Positions 27,407 through 37,100 of a stretch of 64,000 nucleotides of DNA are shown in pieces. The position numbers and the translations under genes are program-made. Below the pieces are notes generated by a model. The model was not told the origin of the DNA, ran no database searches, and was given only the letters and a program-made list of their open reading frames with translations. The DNA is taken from assembly GCF_020177265.1 (NCBI RefSeq), contig NZ_JAIVMC010000002.1:1-64000 (forward strand). Reading direction: 5' to 3'. Position 1 is the first letter of the stretch. The number at the start of each line of letters is the position of its first letter. Origin of the DNA: Pseudooceanicola marinus. Its GTDB lineage: Bacteria > Pseudomonadota > Alphaproteobacteria > Rhodobacterales > Rhodobacteraceae.

Positions 27407-29347
27407 TCAACAAGTTAACTCTAATATTGCGAGAACTTCTTCCACAAGTTCATGATTAGGGAATTTCTCGACGGCTCTTAGCCACACGTCCTCGGCTGCG
27501 ACTATTTCCCCTTCGTTCCAAAGAACACCACCGAGGTTGAACATGGCTATGTCATACTCGGGGTCGAGTTCTATTGCCTTTTCATAGGCTGCGATCGCCT
27601 CGGAAGTACGTCCAGTGTTGCTGTTTGCCAAACCTAACTGGAACCAGCTCATTGCGTCGGGTTGAAGATGCTCCGCCTGCTCCAGGAGGATCGGGCGGCT
27701 TTCTTCAAAACGGCCGAGAAAATTGAGCGCTGTGCCTAAGCAATAACCATAGTGACCTCCAGCCATCTCGTACGCTTTGCGGAAACACAGCTCGGCTCCC
27801 TCCCAATTTCCTTCGTCTTGTGCCCAGTGACCGAGGCGATCCCATGGCAGTGCGGCATCTTCGGCATCGACAATCGCGATATGCTTATCGAATACTGATC
27901 GGAACTCAGAATACTCCCCAATATCGTGACCTTTAGCGCGTAGGTAGAAGCTGGTGAGCAGTCGCTCGGCTCGCGCACGCCCCAATTGTGGATGCGTCTC
28001 TATGCAGCGATCCCAAAATGCCAACGCAGGCAGCGCACTCTCGACAGAGGTACGCCCGAAAGCTGCAACCTGCCTAGCGCACCATGGCCATATCCAGGGC
28101 TCAGAATCTGCATTGCTCAGCAAGCCATTGATTTCGCGGAAAGCTGCACGGGTATCGTCAAGACTAAAAAGGACGTTTATTCGCCAGCCCGAAATCGCCG
28201 ATGTTCGACCCAGTTTCCGATCAGTAAAGACAACGCGGTCGAAGTAACTCAGCGCCTCCTCGTATCTGCCATTACGATGGTGATAATGGGCAAGTGCGTT
28301 ATGTGCCTCCGGCAGGTTCGGGTTCAATCGCAATGCTTCGAGATAGTGTTCGGCGGCGATATCCTCGTCGCCGAGCCGCTCAAAGCTAGTGCCGAGGTTC
28401 TTGTAACACTGCGCGGCCATCTCCGATGAGCTACTGAAATCGGAATCTTCAAGCGCAGCAATGTATGATGCCTTGGCTTCTTGCTCCTGGTCGAGCGCCG
28501 AAAGCGCGTTACCGATAGTGTAATACAGGCTTCCGACTTGAAAGCGTCCTGTATCGAGCCTCGATCGGAAATGCGTTAAGGCTGCCTCGATCCGCTCCAC
28601 GTCAGGGGATTGATACCCCATTCCCAAGTTTATCTCGGCCATGTAACAAAATCCCATCGCATCGTGATCCGCGCCGAGCACCGAGAGAAACTGCTCGAAA
28701 GCAGCGCTGAGAACACGATCCGCGCCGCTCTCATATAACCGTTTGGCTAGTTGCCGCGCGAGGTCTGGGTCCTCTGGCACGTGGAGCTCCGGCTTCGCTT
28801 CTCGCACCACGACAGGCATTGCTTCAATTGTCGCTGTCGTTTGTGCGATCCTGCGATCTCGTGCAATCCGCGACCCAGAAAGCGCAAGACTTGCTAATCG
28901 GCTCAAACGGTCAACCGTGAGCTCATCGGTGAATAATATCGTTAGGCTCTGTTGATCGGTCCAGTCCTTTCCGCTGTGCTCGTATCGGCGCAGAACCGCA
29001 TCAACGAAGCTGACGCGAAGCGATTTCGACGGTGAATGATATCCGACATAAAAGCTGTAGGGCTGCGCAACCAGATAATTCAGATTGGCTCGATCAACCG
29101 GGATGCTAAACGAGCCATCTGCATTGAGAGCGCGTTCTGTTCCCTTCAGTTGGACATGCACCCGCACATTGGTCGCCTGCCCATTCAAGACCACCTCTAT
29201 TTGGCAGTCGGTGCCATAGTCCTTCCGGTCAGAACCTTGGAACACAAAGTCTTCGCTATGCGAGATCAGAGCCTGGAAAGCAGCTTCAGCCTCTTCTTCC
29301 AAAGCATGGTTGCGATCGCGTTTGGGTAAATCGTCGAACGAGCTCAT
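27407..29347 (-). CDS. DUF4365 nuclease-like domain plus TPR repeats
   Basis: This is a 646-aa protein. Residues about 15-130 match the DUF4365 type: KDYGTDCQIEV (D47, E51) and VHVQLKGT (Q66-x-K68) form the core of a PD-(D/E)XK-like fold with Gln in the usual acidic position. Residues about 225-640 are tetratricopeptide-like helices, for example YKNLGTSFERLGDEDIAAEHYLEALRLNPNLPEAHNALAHYH and WFQLGLANSNTGRTSEAIAAYEKAIELDPEYDIAMFNLGG. TPR arrays often sense partner proteins while the nuclease acts. It lies 127 bp downstream of the broken Avs-like gene on the same strand and may share its transcript. Function is inferred, not known. Confidence 0.78.
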   Translation of the reverse strand: MSSFDDLPKRDRNHALEEEAEAAFQALISHSEDFVFQGSDRKDYGTDCQIEVVLNGQATNVRVHVQLKGTERALNADGSFSIPVDRANLNYLVAQPYSFYVGYHSPSKSLRVSFVDAVLRRYEHSGKDWTDQQSLTILFTDELTVDRLSRLASLALSGSRIARDRRIAQTTATIEAMPVVVREAKPELHVPEDPDLARQLAKRLYESGADRVLSAAFEQFLSVLGADHDAMGFCYMAEINLGMGYQSPDVERIEAALTHFRSRLDTGRFQVGSLYYTIGNALSALDQEQEAKASYIAALEDSDFSSSSEMAAQCYKNLGTSFERLGDEDIAAEHYLEALRLNPNLPEAHNALAHYHHRNGRYEEALSYFDRVVFTDRKLGRTSAISGWRINVLFSLDDTRAAFREINGLLSNADSEPWIWPWCARQVAAFGRTSVESALPALAFWDRCIETHPQLGRARAERLLTSFYLRAKGHDIGEYSEFRSVFDKHIAIVDAEDAALPWDRLGHWAQDEGNWEGAELCFRKAYEMAGGHYGYCLGTALNFLGRFEESRPILLEQAEHLQPDAMSWFQLGLANSNTGRTSEAIAAYEKAIELDPEYDIAMFNLGGVLWNEGEIVAAEDVWLRAVEKFPNHELVEEVLAILELTC

Positions 29348-29474
29348 CTCATCTCTTCAAAGGTACTTTCTGCTTCACAGCTACTAACTCAGAATCCTAA
29401 TTGCATAGTGTCGGATAGATTAGGACAAGAACAAAGAACGCGAGAAGTGAGTAAGGCACTCACCCGGCACTATA

Positions 29475-32400
29475 TCATCGATGAGAGAGGTACTCGGTGA
29501 GCTGCTCGTTGCTCGGGTCCTTATGCTCAAATCGGAGCTGGCCGGTAATCTCTTCACCACCGAAGCGGAAGATGCCCCAGTAGTCGAGCTGGCCACCCCA
29601 ACCGCTTCTGTGCGGACGGCCGCCATGCGCGCTCTTCTCGCCGCGGAACATCCAGATCAACTCCAGCCCATCTCGTTCTAGAAGTGCGGCCAGAGCGGCA
29701 CGGTCGACGAGTGCTGCACTATGGCCGACGGATTCGGCGGACGGATCCTTAAATTGGATGACGCCCTTTGCATCGCAAAAGGCGAGCGAGCGCCCCTCCG
29801 CAAGCCCAAGTTCAAGACCTCGGACGAGCCGGGGGCCAGGAAGAGAGAGGTTGAACGAGTCCTCAATTGAATAATTGTGACCAGATCGCTCGACATAGCG
29901 GTTGGCGATCGTCCCGAAGACCTCGATCTTCGGCGTGCCCAATTCCCAATCACCAAGCAACTGATCATAGGACGGGTGCCATGGATACTCGCCGAGATAA
30001 GCGCGCCACGGCAATTCTATCTCGGGTGGGTGGTCGCGCTCGCGCTCCGAGCTGGTCAGTAGCCTGACGAGGCGATCCGCATCCCCCCGCGCTACAAGAA
30101 GGGAATGCACCTTGTGCCAAGTCATTCGCAGAAAAACAGATTCGCCGTTATCGACCACCGACTGATTGCGAGTCGCACCCAAATCAAGCACCAGCCAGCG
30201 ACGACCATCGGGATCGGTCACGTCCAACTGCTTGAGAACATCGGGTACATCGCGGCTCTCGTCGCGCATCCAAGCAATCCTCGCTTGAGGTGGATCCTCG
30301 CGCCACCGCGGCGCGTGCGGTGACCACCAGGTCGCTGGTTGTCTGCTACTATCCCGCTCGTTTGTGCGCGTGATCAAGATCGTGGGATCCATCTCTCGAG
30401 TGTTGACCTGCCAAGGACCGCGATAGGGCTGAGGCTGATCGCGAAAACCGCCGTCGACCGCGACTAGATCGGAGAGCCGGCCCGTCAGCTCATGATAGGC
30501 AATCCATTGATATTTCTTTCCAATCCGTTCGATGCTGTGCTCCATACGGGCGCGGCTCGGCATATGGCGTTCAAATTGGGCAAACCGTTCGGGCGTCCAT
30601 CCGAGGTCGTGCGCGCGCCAAGCCACCCACCGCCGCGCGGTCTGGCTGTTGAATTCCGGATGCCGTAGCGATGCCTCAGCATCCCACATCCCCTCTTCGA
30701 CCCAACCCTCAGCATAGATCTGATAATCCTCGTATTCCGCGTCGCTGAGCAGTAACCGGAAATCAGCCGCTGCTGCATCGCGTTCGGCTTGGACCTCCTT
30801 TCGAGTTGGCCCTCCATTTCCGTCGTCCGGAACATCCTCGGTATCTTCGAACCATCGGTTGAAATCGTAAGGCATGGCGCTCAATCGTCCGGAAATATCG
30901 GTCAAACGCTCCAGTGCTGCCTCGCGGTCACGCCGCCCAGCAATAGCCCGGACATACCACTCGTTGTACCGAGCCTCGTTCGAACGCCCGACCTCTTCGC
31001 GCGGCAGTTTTAGGAAGCAATGCGCGAGCGGATCGATCTCATAGCGCGCAAAGTCCCCGTCCTCGAATGCAGAACTCATAATGTCATCGCGCAGGAGTGA
31101 ACCTGAATAATCCTGAACGAAGCCGGCCAATACCTCGTCGCTGACCGCTTCCAACGGTGGCCCTGCCGGATATGGTGGCCTTGCTCGATCGAGCGATACG
31201 CTAGTCGGTAAGACACCACGGTACGCTGCCAATTCGATGATACCCCGCGCATGGTCGCGGATCAGAGCATGAGCCGGAATAGGATCATTCGTGAACACTG
31301 CCAAATAGACAGCTTCGGCCAATGCTCCGAGTCCTTCGTTGCTGCCGTTACGGGTTGCCCCGCCATAGACGGCTGCCAAGACACGATCGACAACGTAGGC
31401 ATCGCTGAGACCAGCAAATCGGTCGATGAGATAGGCGCCTAGCTCGCGCCGATTCACCAGCAACGCAGCCAGCGCTTTTGTTGCCATGTCGCGGACGATC
31501 CGGTGACTAAGGCTGGTGAGCCAAGCGAGCATGATCGCGGCCAGCCTAGCGCGCTCGCGTTCGATAGGATTGAGGCCATTGGCTAGCACCCATTGGATCA
31601 GCGTATCGATCGCATTGCCATCGTTGGCGGCGAGATAGGTCACACGCACAGACCACTGTTCGTCGCGCTCCGGCATCGACATCGGACGCAACCAATTATC
31701 GAGATAGTCCGCGTTGAAGGCGTTGCCGGGTTCGGTCGCAATCGCGATCAGCGTATCGAGCCAAGGGTCGCCGTCCAGATAGTCGGCGTGTTTATCGAGC
31801 AATTCCAGCGTGCGTTCACGGAAAGCGTCTTGGCGTCGCCACAGCAGGCTGGTCCGGAAACCCGGCAGTAGGTCGTAGAGCGCGATATCGTCCTCGATGA
31901 GATCGAGAAGCTCGAGACCGAAGCGTTCGGGCAACTGCACGGCGAAGGCTTCGGCAATGCCGGCAAAGCGATACGCGCTAGATCCGACCACGTACTCGCG
32001 AAGCGACCCACCCGGTGAAAAGGCGGGCGCCGGATCGCTACCGGTTATTGCTGCGTCTAGTAGCTTTTGGGCGATGCGATGGTCGCTCAAGCGCTCGAAA
32101 GTGAAGCGGACCAGCTCCACTGTCGTCGAGCCGTCGATGACCGGCTCCACGGTCAGGACTCCCTCATTCTCCAGCTGGAAGAAGAGGCTCTGCTCGGTCT
32201 GGTTTTGTGAAGGGTGCAGCTCTTCTAGCAATGCATGGACCTGAGCCATTGGGAGATAGCCGCTGCGCGCCTCCACCATCGCCTGGGTGATCCTTTCAAG
32301 CGCCGTCTCGACGATGCGGAGACGCGGGTACAGCCCCATCCGCGCCGTGATCGCATCCGCGACAGCTCCGAAATAGAAATCAAACACACCCGATACACCG

Positions 32401-32660
32401 GCAAGCCCTCGTGGCAGTTCCTGCTCGCCGCGGCGCTCAAGTGCATCGCAGCAGGTGCGCAGAAACAGGGGGTTTTCGAACTCGGGGGAGAAATTGGGCG
32501 CTGCCATGCGCACGATGCCGCGGGCATCGAGATAACGCTGTGCGGCCTGCGCGGCCCGACCAACGAAGCCGGGATGAGCGATACGAGGCAGCGCCGTCTC
32601 GTCGATCTCGCGGACGATGTAAGGCAGGAAGGTAGTGCGGCAGGAGAGGATTACCGCCAC
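29475..32660 (-). CDS. C-terminal fragment: STAND remainder and sensor region of the Avs-like protein
   Basis: About 1061 residues lie downstream of the TGA, with a possible GTG re-start at 32660 that has no clear ribosome site. It begins with the NTPase sensor strand VAVILSCRTTFLPYIV. A winged-helix-like and long helical region follows, then a C-terminal part rich in Trp and aromatic residues (WRAYLGEYPWHPSYDQLLGDW, ELIWMFRGEKSAHGG). In Avs proteins the C-terminal part recognises phage proteins. Alone it lacks the P-loop and nuclease and is probably inactive unless the stop is read through. Confidence 0.65.
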   Translation of the reverse strand: MAVILSCRTTFLPYIVREIDETALPRIAHPGFVGRAAQAAQRYLDARGIVRMAAPNFSPEFENPLFLRTCCDALERRGEQELPRGLAGVSGVFDFYFGAVADAITARMGLYPRLRIVETALERITQAMVEARSGYLPMAQVHALLEELHPSQNQTEQSLFFQLENEGVLTVEPVIDGSTTVELVRFTFERLSDHRIAQKLLDAAITGSDPAPAFSPGGSLREYVVGSSAYRFAGIAEAFAVQLPERFGLELLDLIEDDIALYDLLPGFRTSLLWRRQDAFRERTLELLDKHADYLDGDPWLDTLIAIATEPGNAFNADYLDNWLRPMSMPERDEQWSVRVTYLAANDGNAIDTLIQWVLANGLNPIERERARLAAIMLAWLTSLSHRIVRDMATKALAALLVNRRELGAYLIDRFAGLSDAYVVDRVLAAVYGGATRNGSNEGLGALAEAVYLAVFTNDPIPAHALIRDHARGIIELAAYRGVLPTSVSLDRARPPYPAGPPLEAVSDEVLAGFVQDYSGSLLRDDIMSSAFEDGDFARYEIDPLAHCFLKLPREEVGRSNEARYNEWYVRAIAGRRDREAALERLTDISGRLSAMPYDFNRWFEDTEDVPDDGNGGPTRKEVQAERDAAAADFRLLLSDAEYEDYQIYAEGWVEEGMWDAEASLRHPEFNSQTARRWVAWRAHDLGWTPERFAQFERHMPSRARMEHSIERIGKKYQWIAYHELTGRLSDLVAVDGGFRDQPQPYRGPWQVNTREMDPTILITRTNERDSSRQPATWWSPHAPRWREDPPQARIAWMRDESRDVPDVLKQLDVTDPDGRRWLVLDLGATRNQSVVDNGESVFLRMTWHKVHSLLVARGDADRLVRLLTSSERERDHPPEIELPWRAYLGEYPWHPSYDQLLGDWELGTPKIEVFGTIANRYVERSGHNYSIEDSFNLSLPGPRLVRGLELGLAEGRSLAFCDAKGVIQFKDPSAESVGHSAALVDRAALAALLERDGLELIWMFRGEKSAHGGRPHRSGWGGQLDYWGIFRFGGEEITGQLRFEHKDPSNEQLTEYLSHR

Positions 32661-32708
32661 ATGCGAGAAGCGGTCCGCCGTGGCGAGAAACGCTGCAAGA
32701 CGATTGGC

Positions 32709-34013
32709 TCATAACGCAACTCCACCGCGTTCATTGATTGCATCGATCATGACGAGCGCGCGCGTGCCTGCTGCTTCGCCAGCGGCGTCCAGCGTGCCGA
32801 GAAGCTCATCAGGCGTCGTATTAGTCAGGCCGAGCTGATCGGCGACTTGCCGCCAGGGCTCGCCATCGACGAAGCTGCCGCCCAAGACCAAGACCGCAGG
32901 GAAACCTTGGCCGATGTGATGGTTCGCCACATCGGCGAGCAGATGAGACTTGCCAATCCCGGCTTCGCCCGTGACAAGCAGTCGATGCTCATTCGCTAGC
33001 CGACTGATTGGCCGCTTGATTTCGTCGGTTACTTTCCCGATCGCCTCGTAAAGCTGATCGACATAGAACTGGGCGTGGCGCGCCTCTTCGCGATCCCCGC
33101 CTTGCTGCGCGCGCAGATCCCAGACTGCTGCGGAGCAGGTTCTTAAGGTCTCGCTCGCAACATCTAGAGCTTCTATCCAAGCATCGAAGGGTACTGGGTC
33201 GGCCGGACCAATCGATGCTGTTCGGATCAATCCGATGATAGTCTGAAGTTCTGCATCAAGGCCCGCGGCGGGCGCAGCTGCCGACCCTCCAGAAAGCAAT
33301 CTCGCGATACTGTCGGCCGCGCGATGCCGGGCCTCATCGATATCGTCGGCGCGCCGAGTCAAGCCCTCAACAAAGCTAGGGTCGCGAGCGATCGCGAGTA
33401 ACCCTCGGCGGATTGGGAGTTCTATGTTGAGTTCGGGCGTATAGCGCGTGCCGAGCGCATGGCGAGTAATTGCAAAACGCGTTTGAAACCAGTCCGGCGT
33501 GAAATGCAGAAGGTCGAACCAGTAGTGCCGCCGTCCAGCGTATCTTGGCTCGTTCCGGGAAAGTCGTTCGATGAGCTGCGTTTCGTCCCACAGCTCAATT
33601 GCCACCTTACGTGGCGCGACCGCTTTGGTGCGGGCTTGCACCCAGCGATTCCAGCGATCCTTTTCGGAGATTCGATTCCCAACCCGTCCGTCTGAGAGAT
33701 TGAATGGCAGACTGACGATGAAACGCGAAAGCTGAGGATGACGCGCAATCGCTTGCTTGAAGGATTTCGTCAGCTGCGTAGCTTCGTTGCTCCCAAACTC
33801 GAAGAAATACTTGGCCTGCCAACCAGTCTCTCTTCCATCAGCTTCCACTCGATAGCATTCGAGCCCGGCATCGGCGCCTGCACCCTTGCGGTGAAATCGA
33901 ACATTTTGAGCGGTTTCCAGGACTGCAAGCTGGCAGACCATTTCCTCAAAACCGCCATGCTGGCTTCCATGTTGCGGGCGAATGCTACGGAAATTGATCG
34001 TGGGAGAAGACAT
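32709..34013 (-). CDS. N-terminal fragment: nuclease domain and P-loop of the Avs-like protein
   Basis: This is a 434-aa product if the TGA is obeyed. Residues about 20-165 match the N-terminal nuclease of large Avs-type ATP-binding proteins: GGFEEMVCQLA, RKGAGADAGLECYRV (E52) and GWQAKYF (Q66-x-K68), followed by the conserved RFIVSLPFNLSDGR and IELWDETQLIERLSR. Residues 349-356 are Walker A (GEAGIGKS) and 419-428 Walker B (ALVMIDAINE). It ends six residues after Walker B and so lacks the sensor and C-terminal domains. The ATG at 34013 is the first residue of the recognisable domain; the frame stays open 16 codons farther. Confidence 0.72.
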   Translation of the reverse strand: MSSPTINFRSIRPQHGSQHGGFEEMVCQLAVLETAQNVRFHRKGAGADAGLECYRVEADGRETGWQAKYFFEFGSNEATQLTKSFKQAIARHPQLSRFIVSLPFNLSDGRVGNRISEKDRWNRWVQARTKAVAPRKVAIELWDETQLIERLSRNEPRYAGRRHYWFDLLHFTPDWFQTRFAITRHALGTRYTPELNIELPIRRGLLAIARDPSFVEGLTRRADDIDEARHRAADSIARLLSGGSAAAPAAGLDAELQTIIGLIRTASIGPADPVPFDAWIEALDVASETLRTCSAAVWDLRAQQGGDREEARHAQFYVDQLYEAIGKVTDEIKRPISRLANEHRLLVTGEAGIGKSHLLADVANHHIGQGFPAVLVLGGSFVDGEPWRQVADQLGLTNTTPDELLGTLDAAGEAAGTRALVMIDAINERGGVAL

Positions 34014-34100
34014 ACTCACTCTGCACTTAAATTTCGGGTCGGGCGACTTCGGTGGGCGCAAATGTAGATCAAAAATCCTGCGTCTGGATGCCGACCCTTT

Positions 34101-37100
34101 CTAGCCATTCACTCGCCCCAAGAACTCCGCGTCAACGGTCACACCGGCCGTCATCAGAGCATCACAGACTTTGTTCCAAGCAGAGACGTTGGATAGCTGT
34201 TCCGCGCTCTGGCCGACCGAAAGGACACGCCGCCCGATGCCGAGCTCGTTCCAAAACCGATTATTGGCTGCCTTGGCCCATCGGTCGGCAGCTGCCGCGA
34301 GCGGCGCCTCAGCAGTCGATGGCTCCAGGCATTCGAGAATATGTAAATAAAAGTATGCAATAGTCGGGCACGATGGCGCTTCTCTAGTGATCTCCAGCAG
34401 CAGCGGAATGAAGGGCGTCAATTCGGGGTCGCCTAAACCCTTTGTGTAAGCTTGGCACTCACCGAACCCATAGCTCACCCGCATGTAGTAGGCGCTGATG
34501 AGTTCCTTCAAATGGATTTCCATACCGTCGCTCGTCGACCACAAATGACCGCGCCAATGCTGTGTCTGCTTAAGTCGTGGCCAAAGAGCCTCGCGCACAG
34601 ACAGCAGATAGGCTCGATCTTCTGTATCGCCCTCGATTAAATGAAGGTCGCTCTGCACAATGAACGTAGCGGCAGCATCGATGAACGCTTCATCAGAAAA
34701 GGCTTTTAGGACATCGAATACCAATGCCTGGCGCGTATCCTCTTGCCAGTGTTGGGCATGCACAGCAGCGAAATGCATCAAACCTCGCGTCCAAACGCGT
34801 TCGATATCACCATCGTCTTCGCAGTCCTCGCCTGACGCGTTTGTCGCTAAGAGCCAGTCCCGATTGGCGCGCATGAGCGTTTGCGATATCGCCCCGGCAC
34901 TTGTGCCGAGACGTTCAAGCGTTCGAAGCCACGCCGTTCCGGTTTTTTCGTCGAAATAGTAGTCTGGCCATTGCGGCTCGGGCGCAGCGCGCTTCTTCGA
35001 ACCGTTCTTCCTACCAATCGTCAAAGTCCGTCTTGCACGCTTCGAACGCCGCCGAGGCGGCGTCGGCCACTCAGGCTCTGCGCCGTTCTCTCGCCATAGA
35101 CTTTCTGCCTCAATCGCGGAGGACAAACGCAGTTTCAAGTCTGCGCATCGCTTGTCATAGGAGGCTTCGTCCTCATCGTAATTCGCACGGCGAGGAATCC
35201 AGCAGCCGAGAATTGCTAGACGACAGATCGAGATCAAGGCCTTCTCATCGATCCTGCCTGCTGCGGTTCGATGCCGCAGAAAGACTGGCGCGGCATTCAT
35301 CGGGAATTCCACCACAGACCTCAAAAGCCGGTTTGTATCCGCCTCATCACCGCTAGCGGCGGCTAGATAGAGGAGGCCAGCGATCGCCAGTGATCTCTCG
35401 TCGTACATTACATCGTCGCGCGGCCACGTCCTTTCCTGGCCCTTGGACTGCAGTGCTTCGTCAAATATCGATGTGAGCTTAGACCGATATCGCGCTAGTT
35501 CTTCAGGTGTGCCAAAGCGTGCTACAAATGCTGCAGCCGCGATGCGCGCCAGCCAAGGATCGTTTGGGTCGTGCGACGTATCTTCGTTTTCGGCAGGCGT
35601 GGCGTTGGCAGTCTCATCCAAGATCGCTTCCGCATCGGCAACACTTGCACTGACGGGCTTTGTGTCGTCGTCCATTGCCATGCGGACTGCCAGCGACCGA
35701 GTGAAAGCTGAATGTTCCGCGCTCGCAGTGGCGGCACCTTCCTCCAGCCATCGTTTTTGTCCTGGCGGCCAATCGTAAGCCCATCCTTCGCGTTGCTCGC
35801 CCGACGCGTCTTTTTCCTTGACCTGCTTGTAGTTGCTCCGGGATGAGAGACGGAGAGCGTGGGACGCCATGAATTCAGGCGAGCCCCATTCGACCGCGTC
35901 TTGGGTCCACGGCCCAAGTCGTCTCACAGCGACATCGAGCCGCTGCTGCAGCACAGCAAGCTCTTGCTCAGAACCTCTGAAGACGAGCTGAGGTATGACG
36001 TCGTGCAGCGCAAGGCTTCTTGACACACGGTTCGCCAGATCTTCTTCGACAGATCGGTCGGATGCCGGGGCCGGCCGCCAGGCGCTGCCGAGCAGCCCCC
36101 CTCCGATCGAGTCAACCCTGTCGATATTGGCCCGCTCTGAGTCCAATGCCAGCGTTTCCGGTGATGCGAGAAGATCTCGTAGGATGCTTCCATTCAGCGA
36201 AGAATGAGACAAAACGAGATCGACAACAACAAGCCATAGCGCGCCGAGTATCGGTCCCTCACCAACTACATCTGCAATTACCGATTCAAGTGTATCGCCT
36301 TCGTCAAGCCTGCGATGGGACCAGTGCTCTAGAGCCTGAAGTGCCTTGGGCAGCATTGCCGATGGCGTACGTCCGCGCGACCAGCCATAGCTGAACGACG
36401 CCGCAATCCTGCGCGTCTCGCCCATGAATTCTACGGTAAAGTGCGGATCACCGTCTTCAGGCGCACACGCGCGCGCTGTCAGTACTCTGATGAAGGATGT
36501 GCCAGTGGCAGGTGCTGCCTGAAGAAGCTCCGTGAATACGCCCATGCCACATCGGCCAAGTACAAACGATCTGTCGGCGCGCGACATTGCGTAGGAGCGT
36601 CGACCCCTTGCTCTCATGTCGTAGTCGTTCTCATCTTCGTCGTCTTCGGTCGCCCGCAAAAACGCCGCGGCGAATTCCGCGGGCGCAGAGCTCGCCAACC
36701 GCCCCGGAAACTCGAGGATCTGGCTCATTGCTGCTTCCGGACGCTTCGAGTTTTTGATTGCGTTCAAATAGCGGGCCGCAACCTCTGGCGACAGCGGCGC
36801 CCAGAGCGCAAGTTGCAGTCGAGCTGTTTCGAGAGCATCGTTGGTGACCGCATACTTTATCTCCGGGAGTGTGTCTCGATACCGAGGTAGAGGGCGGTCT
36901 GTCTGCTCGATATCCGCGACCAGAATATCGGCCAAGCGACCCAGCAAGACTGGCGCCACTGTCTTTTCTCCAAACGCTGCAAGAATGAGCCAGTTCTGAA
37001 AAAGATCTACGACCGCTGACAAAGCAATTGGCTTCAAACGATCGAAGCGCTGCAAACACCATAGGATGAGTCGCATCCACTCCGGACCTTTTGGAAGCGT

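Larger units (their letters stand above)
29475..34013 (-). pseudogene. Avs-like nuclease-STAND NTPase interrupted by one in-frame TGA
   Basis: Read from the ATG at 34013, this is a 1513-codon frame that is open except for TGA at 32711-32709 (codon 435). The reading continues in the same frame on both sides: ...ALVMIDAINERGGVAL, stop, ANRLAAFLATADRFSHVAVILSCRTTF.... In related STAND ATPases a Leu-Trp pair follows the Walker B segment, so TGG to TGA is the simplest cause. Domain order is an N-terminal Mrr-like/PD-(D/E)XK nuclease, a P-loop NTPase and a long C-terminal sensor region of the AVAST (Avs) kind. All other motifs look intact, so the stop is recent, suppressed or a sequencing error. 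Confidence 0.8.

Noticed and set aside
26739-29347. HEPN gene plus DUF4365-TPR gene as a toxin-antitoxin pair
   Set aside because: The genes are convergent, not overlapping, and the partner lacks any nucleotidyltransferase or antitoxin domain.
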